The notes under the pieces are model-generated. The model was not told where the DNA came from, did not search any database, and saw only the letters and a list, made by a program, of their open reading frames with translations. The position numbers and the translations under genes were made by a program. Below, piece by piece: positions 55,606 through 64,000 of a stretch of DNA of 64,000 nucleotides. The DNA is from JAEUKA01 sp035328405 (GTDB lineage: Bacteria > Myxococcota_A > Polyangia > Palsa-1104 > JAEUJZ01), in the NCBI GenBank assembly GCA_035328405.1, contig DAOLIT010000022.1, positions 8,683 through 72,682 on the forward strand, read 5' to 3'. The stretch's first letter is position 1; each line of letters starts with the position of its first letter.

Positions 55606-56415
55606 TCATGCGAGTGCCAAAAACAGGGCCCATTTTTCTTCTGAGTTGGTTTCTTTGATCCGTTCTTTCAGATAGTGGCGGGGATAAATGCGAAATGCGC
55701 CATCTCGGTTTTTGTAACCCGAGTGGAAATCGCCATACGGATCATGGCACACCAAATCCTGCGTTGCAGTCAAACCACACAACAGAATCACATGCCCACT
55801 TGCGGTCAGTGTAGAAGACAAAATGACAGGATGGCCCTGTTTGAGCTCATTCTCGATATCTGAGAATGAGCGTTTTCCAGAAAACGACGATACAAAACCA
55901 TATAGGGATGCGGCCCAAACCAAATTGTCATAAACCTGATTCGCTGGAACGTGCTTTGCGAAAAGGTCCGGGTTTTGCTCTTTGTAATGAGAGAGGCTCT
56001 CTTCACTTCTTAACAATTCAAACAATTCATCTTCGAGTTGTTTGTTTGCTTGCTTTGCATGCGTTCCGGCATGGGTCATGGCCATCGCCAGCGCCGTCAC
56101 ATTGCAGGTCGAATGGGGTTCGTGCGCATTGTCGCGTTGGGACAAGTACGGAACCTGTTCCAGCACGTACAGAGGTTCGATGGGAGGCCCCGAAAAACAC
56201 GCCGGAACGGAGGACGACGAAAGAATCTCGGCAGTCTGTGGTCCATAGATTCCATCGGGGGTAATCCGTTCATGGTGTTGCAGGACATACAGGGCGGCCT
56301 CTGTCCACAATCCATACTGTCCCGGTGAATCCTGAATCGGTACAGAGAGAGCGCGCAGCTTCTCCTGAAGTCGCAAAACGTCCTTCCCTTCATCACCCCG
56401 CGCAAGCATTTTCAT
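55606..56415 (-). CDS. Peptidoglycan-binding / C39-type papain-like protease
   Basis: 269 residues. A PG_binding_1 domain (about 7-65, KDVLRLQEKLRALSV, YGLWTEAAL, GIYGPQT) is followed by a peptidase C39-like fold with C104 (STCNVTALAMAM), H208 (SGHVILLCG) and D225 (CHDPYGDF), a complete Cys-His-Asp triad. No signal peptide, so it either stays inside, is released by another route, or needs an export system. This resembles cell-wall-directed effectors and endolysin-like toxins, but no immunity gene is recognised. It is divergent from the EAD/kinase operon with 255 bases between. Confidence 0.78.
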   Translation of the reverse strand: MKMLARGDEGKDVLRLQEKLRALSVPIQDSPGQYGLWTEAALYVLQHHERITPDGIYGPQTAEILSSSSVPACFSGPPIEPLYVLEQVPYLSQRDNAHEPHSTCNVTALAMAMTHAGTHAKQANKQLEDELFELLRSEESLSHYKEQNPDLFAKHVPANQVYDNLVWAASLYGFVSSFSGKRSFSDIENELKQGHPVILSSTLTASGHVILLCGLTATQDLVCHDPYGDFHSGYKNRDGAFRIYPRHYLKERIKETNSEEKWALFLALA

Positions 56416-56670
56416 ACGTCCACACTATCATGAAAACTCCTTCCAAGGCGGGCACCCAGAACTTGTGAAAAGACTGGGCCTTTTTCAGCCTGCCCATGGG
56501 CATTTTCGTAGATCGCTTGGGCATTTTGCCACTGCCTCCCATTCCGTTCCGAGCAAGACCAAAACACCCAGCAATCTGGCATGGCGATTGCTATCTGAGT
56601 GCTTTGTGCTTGGGAGAGCCGCCACATGGGTTGAAAAGGCGGACAAACGCAAGCCCAAGGGGGGAAACAG
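56416..56670. promoter_or_regulatory. Divergent control region of the C39 and EAD/kinase genes
   Basis: 255 bases between divergent starts. On the minus strand AAGGAG (about 56437-56442) precedes an ATG at 56431 that opens a 12-codon ORF overlapping the C39 start in another frame. On the plus strand AAGGGGGG precedes the ATG at 56671. No clear promoter pair was found. Confidence 0.45.
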
Positions 56671-57465
56671 ATGTCAACGGAATGCCATGTCATCAAGACG
56701 GAACGGATGCAGTTGCGCCAACAGATCTGGCAGTTGTGCAAAACGGATGTCGGTCTCGAGACCTTTGTCTGTGATTACTTCGAGGCGGTTCACAGGCGGT
56801 TCGCTTTGGGAATGCAACCGGACGCCAAGATCACACTCCTTTTGAGCCTGGTTTCCGAAGAGGACGTTGCTGCGGCGCTGGACAAGGCCAGGTCGCACCC
56901 GTTTTGTGAGGGCCCTTCGCATCCGAACATTGCTCCGGTTCAGGTACGCATTGAGTCCACGCCCCTTCCCGGACAGTACCCGACTCTGCCCGAACGGGTC
57001 ACAGGGCCCGCACGGAGGGAGTCTGGCGAGAAGCCCCAATGGAACCATTTTGAGGTGCGCCTCAAAGAGGTTCAGAGCTTGTCCGTGATCGGTTGGTTGG
57101 ATCGCCACCGCTCGAAACTTGGGGGCTTTGCTTGCTTGGATCGAGAGAGTCACAGAGGACGCCCAGTCGTACCTAGGTTGGACCTCTGTTTTGGCAAAAC
57201 GCTGTGTATTGAAGCGTATCCGTCTGTGTTTCGGAACAACCAAGACCCCTATCCACCGCAGGCATGGTTCGATCCCGAGACGGACTGCTCTCCTATACAT
57301 GTCTGTTACAGTCCGCTTCCGGGTTTCTTTCGCCCCTGGTATGAAATTGCGGTGTCTTGGGAGGAATGTCCTTCCACCTCTCTATTGACGTGGAAGATCG
57401 AGCTTCGAGATACCGATGCGCGGACGCTTGTTCGCTTTGTGCGCAAACTCAATCCCTTCCTGTAG
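56671..57465 (+). CDS. EAD-like (effector-associated, death-fold) domain protein
   Basis: 264 residues. Residues ~12-75 (LRQQIWQLCKTDVGLETF, CDYFEAVHRRFALGMQPDAK, LLLSLVSEEDVAAALDKA) match the helical effector-associated domain type that reads DLDAFCLDYFPEV.RRF..GMDR..K.NLLL in multicellular bacteria. These domains bring effectors and sensors together by homotypic contacts (known for the class; here inferred). The remaining 190 residues are unrecognised. The ATG has a strong ribosome site (AAGGGGGGAAACAG), and the gene ends 8 bases before the kinase-like gene, so the two form an operon. Confidence 0.62.
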   Translation: MSTECHVIKTERMQLRQQIWQLCKTDVGLETFVCDYFEAVHRRFALGMQPDAKITLLLSLVSEEDVAAALDKARSHPFCEGPSHPNIAPVQVRIESTPLPGQYPTLPERVTGPARRESGEKPQWNHFEVRLKEVQSLSVIGWLDRHRSKLGGFACLDRESHRGRPVVPRLDLCFGKTLCIEAYPSVFRNNQDPYPPQAWFDPETDCSPIHVCYSPLPGFFRPWYEIAVSWEECPSTSLLTWKIELRDTDARTLVRFVRKLNPFL

Positions 57466-57473
57466 GAGTCGCC

Positions 57474-60467
57474 ATGAGCTCTCGTTCCCAACCAGCCAGT
57501 ATTGTGTCCTGTACCATCGCCGCCTTAACAGATGCGCAAGTCGAACTGATGCAAGCAGAGGCGAACAAAAAGACGACTCCCAACGACGCGCCAAGGACCG
57601 TGGATGTGCCCCAGCAGGTCAGGAAGGCCCCAGCAGACAAGCCGACTTTGCCTGACATGCCTGAAGTGCTTGCAGAGACGCCGCAATCATGCAGAAAATC
57701 GCACCGTGTGTACTTGAGCGACGAGTGGTACGTGGACGTGGATGATCAGGGGGTCGTCCTCAACTCGTGTGCAGAGGGTGCGCTCGGATATGTCATCCAA
57801 CTGCAACCGGCAGATCGGTCCAGGTCGAGGGCCTGTGCCGCCTTGAAGATCCCCCGTTTGCGGGCTGACACGATCGAAGAAAACGCAAACATCGCGCAGA
57901 TCCTCCATGCAGAACAGCGCAACGTCGAAAAAACGCGCTCGGATGCGTTCGCGGGGTTGGTTCCTGCTGAACGACGGAATGCAAATTTTTTGCGAAGGGG
58001 GAGACGGCTGGCGGATCACGAGTTGGCCGATGCACGGGCGCAGGATGGTTGTGTTCCCCTGGTTTCCTTTCGCAAGGATGCACGTGTTCGGATCTGCAAC
58101 GTCCGTTTCGAGCCCGATGGACAAACCCCTGGCCAATTTCGTCGTGTCGTGTTTCCGAAAGGGGCCGAAGACTCGATCTCCTTTGTTGACTACGACTACT
58201 GGTGTGAATACCTGCCTTCGCATTCTGGAACGGGTCTTTTCGACCAGCCGGTTGCGTTTCGGAATCTGTCTGATTCGGGCAGCACACCGCGTTCTGAGAA
58301 GACACGCACCAGCAGTTCCACGAACATCGCCTTGCGAGAGCACTTCCATTTGGAGGATGGACTCACACTCACGAAAAACCGAGAGGTCTGGTACGCAGGA
58401 CTCCCTTCCATTCTGTTCACCTGGGCGCACGGAACACTTCAGGAATCGATAGGAGAGGGCATTCACCGCTTCTGGGACATTTGGGCCTGCTACCACTTGG
58501 TCAAGCGTGTGCTCGAGGGTCTTCACACCCTGCATCAAAACAACTTGGTTCATGCAGACTTGCGGCCCGCAAACATCATGACTGTGTTGTCTCCCGAACG
58601 TGCAAAGGAACTGAAGAGGGAACGCCGCTGGCATGAACTTGTGGATGGATATCGCTTGTCGGATTATGGGAGTTTTGGCTGTGATCTGGCGACGCTGGCA
58701 CCGACTCCTGAAGGGAGCGGACATACTTCAATGCCCGGTGTCACCCGGCATCGGGTGAGCGTTTTTTATGGACGGGAACGCCGTTCAGGAATCGAACGGG
58801 AGGACGCAGACCTTGCGATCATCATCGCGTTGCCGAGCAAAGACCGACCTGGCTCGTTCCAGTACTTTCTGCGGCTCGGTTGGAAAACACAGCTTCAGAT
58901 AGTGGAACGAAACGAGGTTCGTCCGAGCGTCCTCAAAGACATGCTGAAAGTCGCGCAGGACATGCAGCGGACGAGTGCTCTGTTTGATCCAGATGATGAT
59001 TGGAGCCTGACAGACGGAGACCAATTCCGCATAAGGGATTATGTGTTCCTGGTCAAAAAACACATGGCATGGAATCGGTCCATTGACATGCACAGTGATC
59101 CTTCGTCTGCCCGAGACCATCGGAAGACTGCGGAGTCCCCGAAACCGCAGGAAACTCACTGTCTGGACTTTCTGTGCGGGCCGCACTACACGCGACTCCT
59201 GATGGAGAAGATCGTGCTGCGCGAGGAAAACCCGCTCGTGCGTTGCACCGACGGTTCTGGAGCACTTCCTTCCTATTTGCAGCTTGATTTGCCGCGTTGG
59301 ACAGAGATAAGGCAGACCTCGTTTGCGAGTGACATCTACAGCGTGGGTGTTCTTGCGCTGTATCTTCCCTACACTGCGCAACGACGCAAGACTTCCAGCA
59401 AACCGGTTGCCGCTGCTCTGAGTTCATCCAGTGTCGATATGCAAACGATGGAAGGTGCTTTGCGATGGGATGCACAAAACATCGAAGAGAGCGTCGCTGC
59501 GATCGTTCGCCGTTTGGAAGATGAAAACAACTTTCGGCACTTGTTTCCTGAACTGGAACAGGTTTGCCAGCGGCTGGAACATGCCATTCAATTCGAGATT
59601 CCCGCCCAAATTCTTCTGTCCACGAAAGTGAACGAGCTGGATGCGCTGGAAGATCTCTATCAACAAAAACGAGCGGCGCGCGAAACCACGACGACCAACA
59701 GGCCCCTGACTGCGCCCTCTGTGTTGCCGCCCACGCACGTTCAGGACATGCCAAGTAGGGAAGTCGTCCAGCGTTCTGCGAATGACCAACGGCTGACCCA
59801 GACGGAATTCCGTTTGAAGGTTAAGAACCTGATCGAAACCACACAGTTTCTTTCCGAAGAACTTGTGGTGATAGCCGACCAAATCGGCAATTACGGCCAT
59901 TTCTTGTTCTTCTTGCACTTCGTATTGTCTTGTTTGCACAGGAAAACAAGTCTGAACCAGTCCGAACAAGCCGAACACCGGGTTGGTCCGTATCCGTTTT
60001 GTCAAAACCGAAGAGACTCGAACCAAGAACTTGCGGCTGTGGTGGAAACGAGGCTGAGGAGATTGATGGAATTTCGCCAGCACACCTGGTTCTTTGATGC
60101 ACTTCAGCGTGATTTGGCTCACGTCATTCGGAAAGGCGTGCCCATTTTGCCCGATTACAAAATCCGGGAACGCCTGCTTCAGCTTGAGGAAAAACAGAAA
60201 CAAACCTCGAGAGAAAAGGAGATTGCCGAAACCGGTCTTCGACAACACCAAGAATTGCTGCAAAAGAGATCAGAAGAACTAAAAAATGCACTAAGAGAAA
60301 GAGAAGACCTACAGCGAGATCGCACAAACCTTCACGGTCGCGTGCAGGAATACAATGGCAGACTTCAGGCCATCAAACAAAAGCTGCTCGGAGACTCGCA
60401 ATGGATGCGAATGCTCCTTCCAAAAGAGGTGTCAGACTTTCTCCGCGACGTGACGAAGTTGAATTAG
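57474..60467 (+). CDS. Large kinase-like protein with altered catalytic motifs and coiled-coil C-terminus
   Basis: 997 residues from the ATG at 57474 (AGGAG upstream). A disordered N-terminus is followed by a kinase-like fold: candidate N-lobe lysine K125 (AALKIPRL), HADLRPANIM (H360, D362, R364, N367) in place of HRDxKxxN, and SDYGSFG (D397) in place of DFG. The gap between K125 and the catalytic loop is about 235 residues, far more than in Hanks kinases, and a further long insert follows. The C-terminus has a helical domain (LIETTQFLSEELVVIADQ) and a coiled coil from about 905 (EKQKQTSREKEIAETG). D362, N367 and D397 remain, so activity cannot be excluded. Probably the partner of the EAD protein. 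Confidence 0.72.
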   Translation: MSSRSQPASIVSCTIAALTDAQVELMQAEANKKTTPNDAPRTVDVPQQVRKAPADKPTLPDMPEVLAETPQSCRKSHRVYLSDEWYVDVDDQGVVLNSCAEGALGYVIQLQPADRSRSRACAALKIPRLRADTIEENANIAQILHAEQRNVEKTRSDAFAGLVPAERRNANFLRRGRRLADHELADARAQDGCVPLVSFRKDARVRICNVRFEPDGQTPGQFRRVVFPKGAEDSISFVDYDYWCEYLPSHSGTGLFDQPVAFRNLSDSGSTPRSEKTRTSSSTNIALREHFHLEDGLTLTKNREVWYAGLPSILFTWAHGTLQESIGEGIHRFWDIWACYHLVKRVLEGLHTLHQNNLVHADLRPANIMTVLSPERAKELKRERRWHELVDGYRLSDYGSFGCDLATLAPTPEGSGHTSMPGVTRHRVSVFYGRERRSGIEREDADLAIIIALPSKDRPGSFQYFLRLGWKTQLQIVERNEVRPSVLKDMLKVAQDMQRTSALFDPDDDWSLTDGDQFRIRDYVFLVKKHMAWNRSIDMHSDPSSARDHRKTAESPKPQETHCLDFLCGPHYTRLLMEKIVLREENPLVRCTDGSGALPSYLQLDLPRWTEIRQTSFASDIYSVGVLALYLPYTAQRRKTSSKPVAAALSSSSVDMQTMEGALRWDAQNIEESVAAIVRRLEDENNFRHLFPELEQVCQRLEHAIQFEIPAQILLSTKVNELDALEDLYQQKRAARETTTTNRPLTAPSVLPPTHVQDMPSREVVQRSANDQRLTQTEFRLKVKNLIETTQFLSEELVVIADQIGNYGHFLFFLHFVLSCLHRKTSLNQSEQAEHRVGPYPFCQNRRDSNQELAAVVETRLRRLMEFRQHTWFFDALQRDLAHVIRKGVPILPDYKIRERLLQLEEKQKQTSREKEIAETGLRQHQELLQKRSEELKNALREREDLQRDRTNLHGRVQEYNGRLQAIKQKLLGDSQWMRMLLPKEVSDFLRDVTKLN

Positions 60468-60493
60468 TTCCCATCCAGAAGCGAGCAAGAAGG

Positions 60494-61525
60494 CTACAAA
60501 CCCAGGCGGCGGAGGTCTTCGCAGCCGTCGTTGTCGCCGCCTTTGCAACCGCGTTGCAACGCTTCGACGCCTTTGGCGATGTCTATTTCCACGCCGCGTT
60601 CCCCTTTGATGTAGAGCCTTCCCAGGACGGTGCAGGCGTCGGCGTCAGGCTTGGGTCTTTGGCACGCGATGCGGAGAAACTTCAGAAGCTGATCGCAGCT
60701 CGGTTGGAGTTTCGCCTCGCACGCTTTGATGAGCAGTTGAAAGCCAGTGCCGGGCGCAGGCGGAATGCCCTCTGCATTGATCATCATGATGCCCAATTGA
60801 TGGCAGCCGCGCGGCTCGCCCTTGTCGCACGCGAGGCGATAGTGTACTGCGGCTCTTTCTTTGTGGACCTCCCCCGTTTTGCCCTGATCGAACACCTCGC
60901 CCAAGGCAAAACACGCCCGCGCATCGTTTTTCTGTTGGCAAGCATGTTCCATCACCACAAGGAGCCGGACGACCTCTTCGGGCAAAGGCGGTTTGCCTCC
61001 CAGCTTTCGCCACAGCTCGCACGAGGCTTTGTGTTTCTGCTCGCACCCGGCTTTGGCATACGCAAAGGCCAGGTCGGGATTGTTGTGGCCGAGCGTGCCC
61101 TGCATATATCCCTCGGCGAGCTTCTGACACGTTGGACTTTCACGCAGTTCACACGCCCGCTGGTACAGGTTTCGGGTTTGCTGCGTGTCTATTGGCCCAC
61201 CCTCGCCGCGCAGAAACAGGTCGCCCAGGCTGGAACACGCGGAAGCCAAACCGCGCTCACACGCCGACGAAAACGCCTGCCGCGCTTTTGCATTGTCGAG
61301 CGGGATGGCCTGGCCGCGCGGGTCCTTTCCGCTGGCATAGGCAGTGCCCAGCGCATTGCACGCGACGCGGTTGCCCTGGATGCAGGCTTTGTCGGTTTCG
61401 CGCAGACCCGGTGGGACAGAGGAACAGCCGAACCCGGTTCCGAACCCGGTTCCGAAAAGAAGCGCAAAGAGGCCAAGCTCCAAAAAGGCCGCGAGCCTGG
61501 TCCCCCGTTCGTTCGCGGTTTGCAT
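60494..61525 (-). CDS. Cysteine-rich Sel1-repeat lipoprotein
   Basis: 343 residues from the ATG at 61525. Lipoprotein signal with lipobox FGTGFGCSS. About nine Sel1/Hcp-like repeats, each with a pair of cysteines spaced by seven to eight residues (ACNALG, ACSSLG, CQKLA, CELWRK, ACFALG, CHQLG, CDQLL, ACTVLG, CEDLRR), as in Helicobacter cysteine-rich proteins. The pairs are expected to form one disulfide per repeat. Role: protein interaction at the cell surface. It converges with the kinase-like gene (26 bases apart) and is divergent from the protease gene. Confidence 0.82.
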   Translation of the reverse strand: MQTANERGTRLAAFLELGLFALLFGTGFGTGFGCSSVPPGLRETDKACIQGNRVACNALGTAYASGKDPRGQAIPLDNAKARQAFSSACERGLASACSSLGDLFLRGEGGPIDTQQTRNLYQRACELRESPTCQKLAEGYMQGTLGHNNPDLAFAYAKAGCEQKHKASCELWRKLGGKPPLPEEVVRLLVVMEHACQQKNDARACFALGEVFDQGKTGEVHKERAAVHYRLACDKGEPRGCHQLGIMMINAEGIPPAPGTGFQLLIKACEAKLQPSCDQLLKFLRIACQRPKPDADACTVLGRLYIKGERGVEIDIAKGVEALQRGCKGGDNDGCEDLRRLGL

Positions 61526-61598
61526 TGTCCTTGAGGGTAACAAGGAAGCTTCTTCGGTCGGCGCGAAAACTTTTTGCGAATCAAACTATGATGGGTTT

Positions 61599-62675
61599 GT
61601 GCGTCTCTGTAACATCGCGCGAACGTGGTTTGGGGGTTTGGGAAGTTCGCTGGTTTTGGCTGCTGCCCTGTTGGGAGAGCCGCAAAACGCGGCGGGCAAA
61701 GACCGCAAGTTGCTGTCCAAAGAGGCGGTTTTTAACAAGGCCGCCAAAGCAACCGTGCTGATCGTCGTGCCGAATCGGGGCAAAGCCATGATCGGCACGG
61801 GCGTCATCATCGAATCGAAAGGAGTCTTGCTGACGAACGCGCACGTCGTCGAGCTGGCTGGCGAAACCGTCCAGGTCTTTTTGTACAACCCCAAAGAGAA
61901 AATCCTGGCCAACGAGCTGTCCGAGTACGTGAAGACGCATACGCCCCTTGTCGGAACCATCAAGACGCGGAATCGGGTGCTGGATTTGGCGCTCATCACG
62001 TTGCCAGAGCAAAAGGCAGCTTTTCCAACGGTGGGACTCGCGGACAAAGAGGCGCTCAAAGTGGGTCAGGATGTGGTCGCGATCGGCAATCCGCTCGGCC
62101 TCACATGGACCTTCACGAGCGGCACGATTTCGTCTCTGCGAGAGGACATGATCCAAACCGAAACCCCGATCAACCGAGGCAATTCCGGCGGGCCTCTTTT
62201 GGACATGCAGGCTCGGCTCGTCGGCATCAACACGCGCATCCGCCGCGACAACGAACAAAGTGCGATCTTTGGTTTCGCGATACCCGTCCGCGTCGCGCAA
62301 GACTTTGTGAAGACGTGGAAAAAGCGACAAACCGAGCCGCCCATTCCATCGCTGCCTTTGCAAAAGAATCCGGTTCCACTTCTGAGCATGGTGCTGCGCC
62401 AAGACCTCGACAAACTGCGCCAACTCAATGGTCGCCGGGGAAATTCTCGGGCCGAGCAGGCGATCGAAAGCGATCTGTCTGCTTGCGAAAAACTCGGACG
62501 CGCCGCGCTGACCGACGAATTGACGGTGGGGCAGGTGATTCCGCAACTGGAACAGGCCTTTCGCGGCATGAAGCAGCACAACGAAGGCGCGGGCGATCCG
62601 GCGGAGTGGAAAATCCAAGCCCACACGCAACGCGCGTTGTTGCACCTCTCCCAAATCGCCGACGTATCCCGATAA
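61599..62675 (+). CDS. Trypsin-like (HtrA-type) serine protease, exported
   Basis: 358 residues from the GTG at 61599; the signal peptide (about 1-33) starts just after it. Full triad: H82 (TNAHVV), D129 (VLDLALI) and S196 (GNSGGP). A C-terminal helical domain of about 110 residues replaces the usual PDZ domains. TATGAT at 61587-61592 is 7 bases before the GTG, and no Shine-Dalgarno is seen. Whether it belongs to the neighbouring EAD/kinase locus is open; trypsin-like proteases are known effectors of such systems. Confidence 0.84.
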   Translation: MRLCNIARTWFGGLGSSLVLAAALLGEPQNAAGKDRKLLSKEAVFNKAAKATVLIVVPNRGKAMIGTGVIIESKGVLLTNAHVVELAGETVQVFLYNPKEKILANELSEYVKTHTPLVGTIKTRNRVLDLALITLPEQKAAFPTVGLADKEALKVGQDVVAIGNPLGLTWTFTSGTISSLREDMIQTETPINRGNSGGPLLDMQARLVGINTRIRRDNEQSAIFGFAIPVRVAQDFVKTWKKRQTEPPIPSLPLQKNPVPLLSMVLRQDLDKLRQLNGRRGNSRAEQAIESDLSACEKLGRAALTDELTVGQVIPQLEQAFRGMKQHNEGAGDPAEWKIQAHTQRALLHLSQIADVSR

Positions 62676-62815
62676 ACATTCCCCCAAAAGCGACCCCAAA
62701 ACGACGCGATTCAAACGCGCGGCCTGGGTTGTGACGGCACGGAAGTGCAACGACCACACGTCTTTGCAGACGAGCCTTGCGCCGGTTCTACAAACCGAGC
62801 GATTCTACAAAAACG

Positions 62816-63910
62816 ATGGAAGCTGCAAAATCTTCGTCCGCGACCGATGTGCTGGCTTTGGGACGGATGAGTGGGGTGATTTCGACGCTTGCGATCCCAC
62901 CCAAACTGCCGACCATGAAGGCGTTGGAACTGCGCGCCTTCGACGGAATCTCGCTTGTGTTTGTCAGCAACAAGCCGATTCCCGTGCCCAATCCTGGCGA
63001 GGTTCTGGTCCGGGTGTGTCAGGCCCCCATCACGGTCCAGGATGTACTCTTTTTGCAGGGGCTTTACGGAGTCCAGCGTTCCCTTCCGGTGGTGCCTGGG
63101 CTCGAATGCTCCGGGGTGGTCGTGCAAAGCGGAGGCGGCTTGCTCGGGCGGGCGCTCGTCGGCAGGCGCGTCGTGTGCGGCCCTGTGGAACGCGGGGACG
63201 GAACCTGGGCAGAGTACGTCTGTGTGCCTACCTGGCGCTGTGTTCCGCTTCGCAGCTTTGTTCCTTTTGATCAGGGTGCGACCCTGCTGAGTACGGGGAT
63301 TGCCGCCTATGCGTTGCTCGAAGCTGCGAAGGCGAAGGGGGCCAAAGCGTTGGCGCACGCCACCGCCGATACGCCGCTTTGCCGAATGCTGGCCGTCCTG
63401 GCCGAACGCCGAGGCCTGCCCGTCCTTCACCTGGTCGAGCGGGCCACCGACGGTGCTGCGCTGCGGACGCTTGGTGCAAAGCATGTGGTCGAGATGTCCG
63501 CAGACCTGTCCGATGGCCAACTGCGTGCGCTGTTTGCCGCCCTGGGCGTCAGCGTCGTCCTCGAAAGCCGACCCGGAGAGCGCACCCAGCGCATGCTAAG
63601 AGCCCTCCCGCAAGGCGGCAGCGTCGTTGTCACCGGCCAGCGCGGCGACGGCAACTTGACCATTGACCCAAGCGATTTGGTCCGCGACGCCAAATCCATC
63701 GAGGGTTTCCGCCTGGTCGATTGGATGCGCAAGGCCGGGTTTACCCGCTCGCTCCAAGCCGGCCTCTTCACGCAAAAACAATGGACCGTTGACATCCGAG
63801 GCAACCTGAGCGGCGGCGCGCGTCTGCCCCTCGACAGCTACCACCAAGCCCTCGACCTCCTCTACCGAGGCCGAATCACCGACGGCCAAATCCAGTTCAC
63901 CCTGATCTAA
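62816..63910 (+). CDS. Divergent zinc-free MDR (quinone-oxidoreductase-like) protein
   Basis: 364 residues if the ATG at 62816 is used; the ATGs at 62867 and 62915 (MKALELRAFDG, the standard MDR start) are real alternatives. GroES-like domain with PNPGEVLVRVCQAPI and VPGLECSGVV; catalytic-domain pieces KHVVEMSAD, VLESRPGE, ALPQGGSVVVTG, and the end ALDLLYRGRITDGQIQ. The region where the cofactor loop AAGGVG normally stands reads HATADTPLCRML, without the glycine pattern. Binding of NADPH is therefore doubtful. Confidence 0.74.
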   Translation: MEAAKSSSATDVLALGRMSGVISTLAIPPKLPTMKALELRAFDGISLVFVSNKPIPVPNPGEVLVRVCQAPITVQDVLFLQGLYGVQRSLPVVPGLECSGVVVQSGGGLLGRALVGRRVVCGPVERGDGTWAEYVCVPTWRCVPLRSFVPFDQGATLLSTGIAAYALLEAAKAKGAKALAHATADTPLCRMLAVLAERRGLPVLHLVERATDGAALRTLGAKHVVEMSADLSDGQLRALFAALGVSVVLESRPGERTQRMLRALPQGGSVVVTGQRGDGNLTIDPSDLVRDAKSIEGFRLVDWMRKAGFTRSLQAGLFTQKQWTVDIRGNLSGGARLPLDSYHQALDLLYRGRITDGQIQFTLI

Positions 63911-64000
63911 TCCCCAATCGAATCACCTGGCCGTACCTTTCCCGGACTAGTACGACTTGCTCACTTCCTGGACGTGACGAGGACCAAACCCGGCGGAGCA

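Noticed and set aside
56412..56741. 109-residue minus-strand frame ending in an ATGA at the C39 start
   Set aside because: Runs through the ribosome site and start of the EAD gene, and its sequence looks random (Cys/Trp-rich).
1..64000. tRNA, rRNA, prophage and insertion-sequence genes
   Set aside because: None was recognised by eye; a tRNAscan and IS search would be needed to be certain.

Overview
The window looks like a chromosomal stretch from a Myxococcota-type (deltaproteobacterial) bacterium, probably a draft or metagenome assembly because it holds a 100-N scaffold gap. The assignment is an inference. It rests on four Ser/Thr-kinase or kinase-like giants in 64 kb (one of them with a strongly altered active site), an alternative complex III / caa3-oxidase supercluster, Cys-rich secreted proteins, and a large ASH-repeat surface protein ending in a MYXO-CTERM-like tail. 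Base composition is moderate to high GC, lower than in classical myxobacteria. No rRNA, tRNA, CRISPR array, phage or insertion sequence was recognised.

Layout. 0-10 kb holds housekeeping and envelope genes: enolase (cut by the window edge), a chemoreceptor, a Wzz-fused tyrosine autokinase, LigA, a BI-1/YccA membrane protein and a kelch-like lipoprotein. 9.9-23.1 kb is one uninterrupted respiratory operon, actABCDEF, a small membrane protein, sco and coxBACD. Most starts overlap the preceding stop (ATGA). It encodes a quinol:cytochrome c oxidoreductase and a caa3 oxidase whose subunit II carries its own haem c. 23.3-29.1 kb holds a small Cys-rich secreted protein, a tandemly duplicated Ddl-like ATP-grasp protein, a glycogen branching enzyme and an NmrA-type Rossmann protein. 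29.4-38.9 kb is a signalling block: an AAA-ATPase/kinase fusion with three repeat regions, a phosphatase-like exported protein without the P-loop arginine, and a convergent canonical kinase-TPR protein.

38.9-51.8 kb holds Maf, a short operon with a secreted gluzincin peptidase, then beta-barrel-type outer-membrane proteins interleaved with D-aminoacyl-tRNA deacylase, the ASH-repeat protein, and two permeases of a nucleoside-type ABC importer without their ATPase or binding protein. 52.1-55.0 kb holds GluQ-RS, a small domain protein and an ACT-domain malic enzyme.

55.0-63.9 kb is the most unusual part. A repeat-bearing intergenic region is followed by a peptidoglycan-binding/C39 protease gene. 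Divergent from it is a two-gene operon of an effector-associated-domain (EAD-like) protein and a 997-residue degenerate kinase with a C-terminal coiled coil. A Cys-rich Sel1 lipoprotein, a trypsin-like protease and a divergent MDR oxidoreductase follow. I propose 55.6-60.5 kb (perhaps to 62.7 kb) as the candidate undescribed signalling or conflict module.
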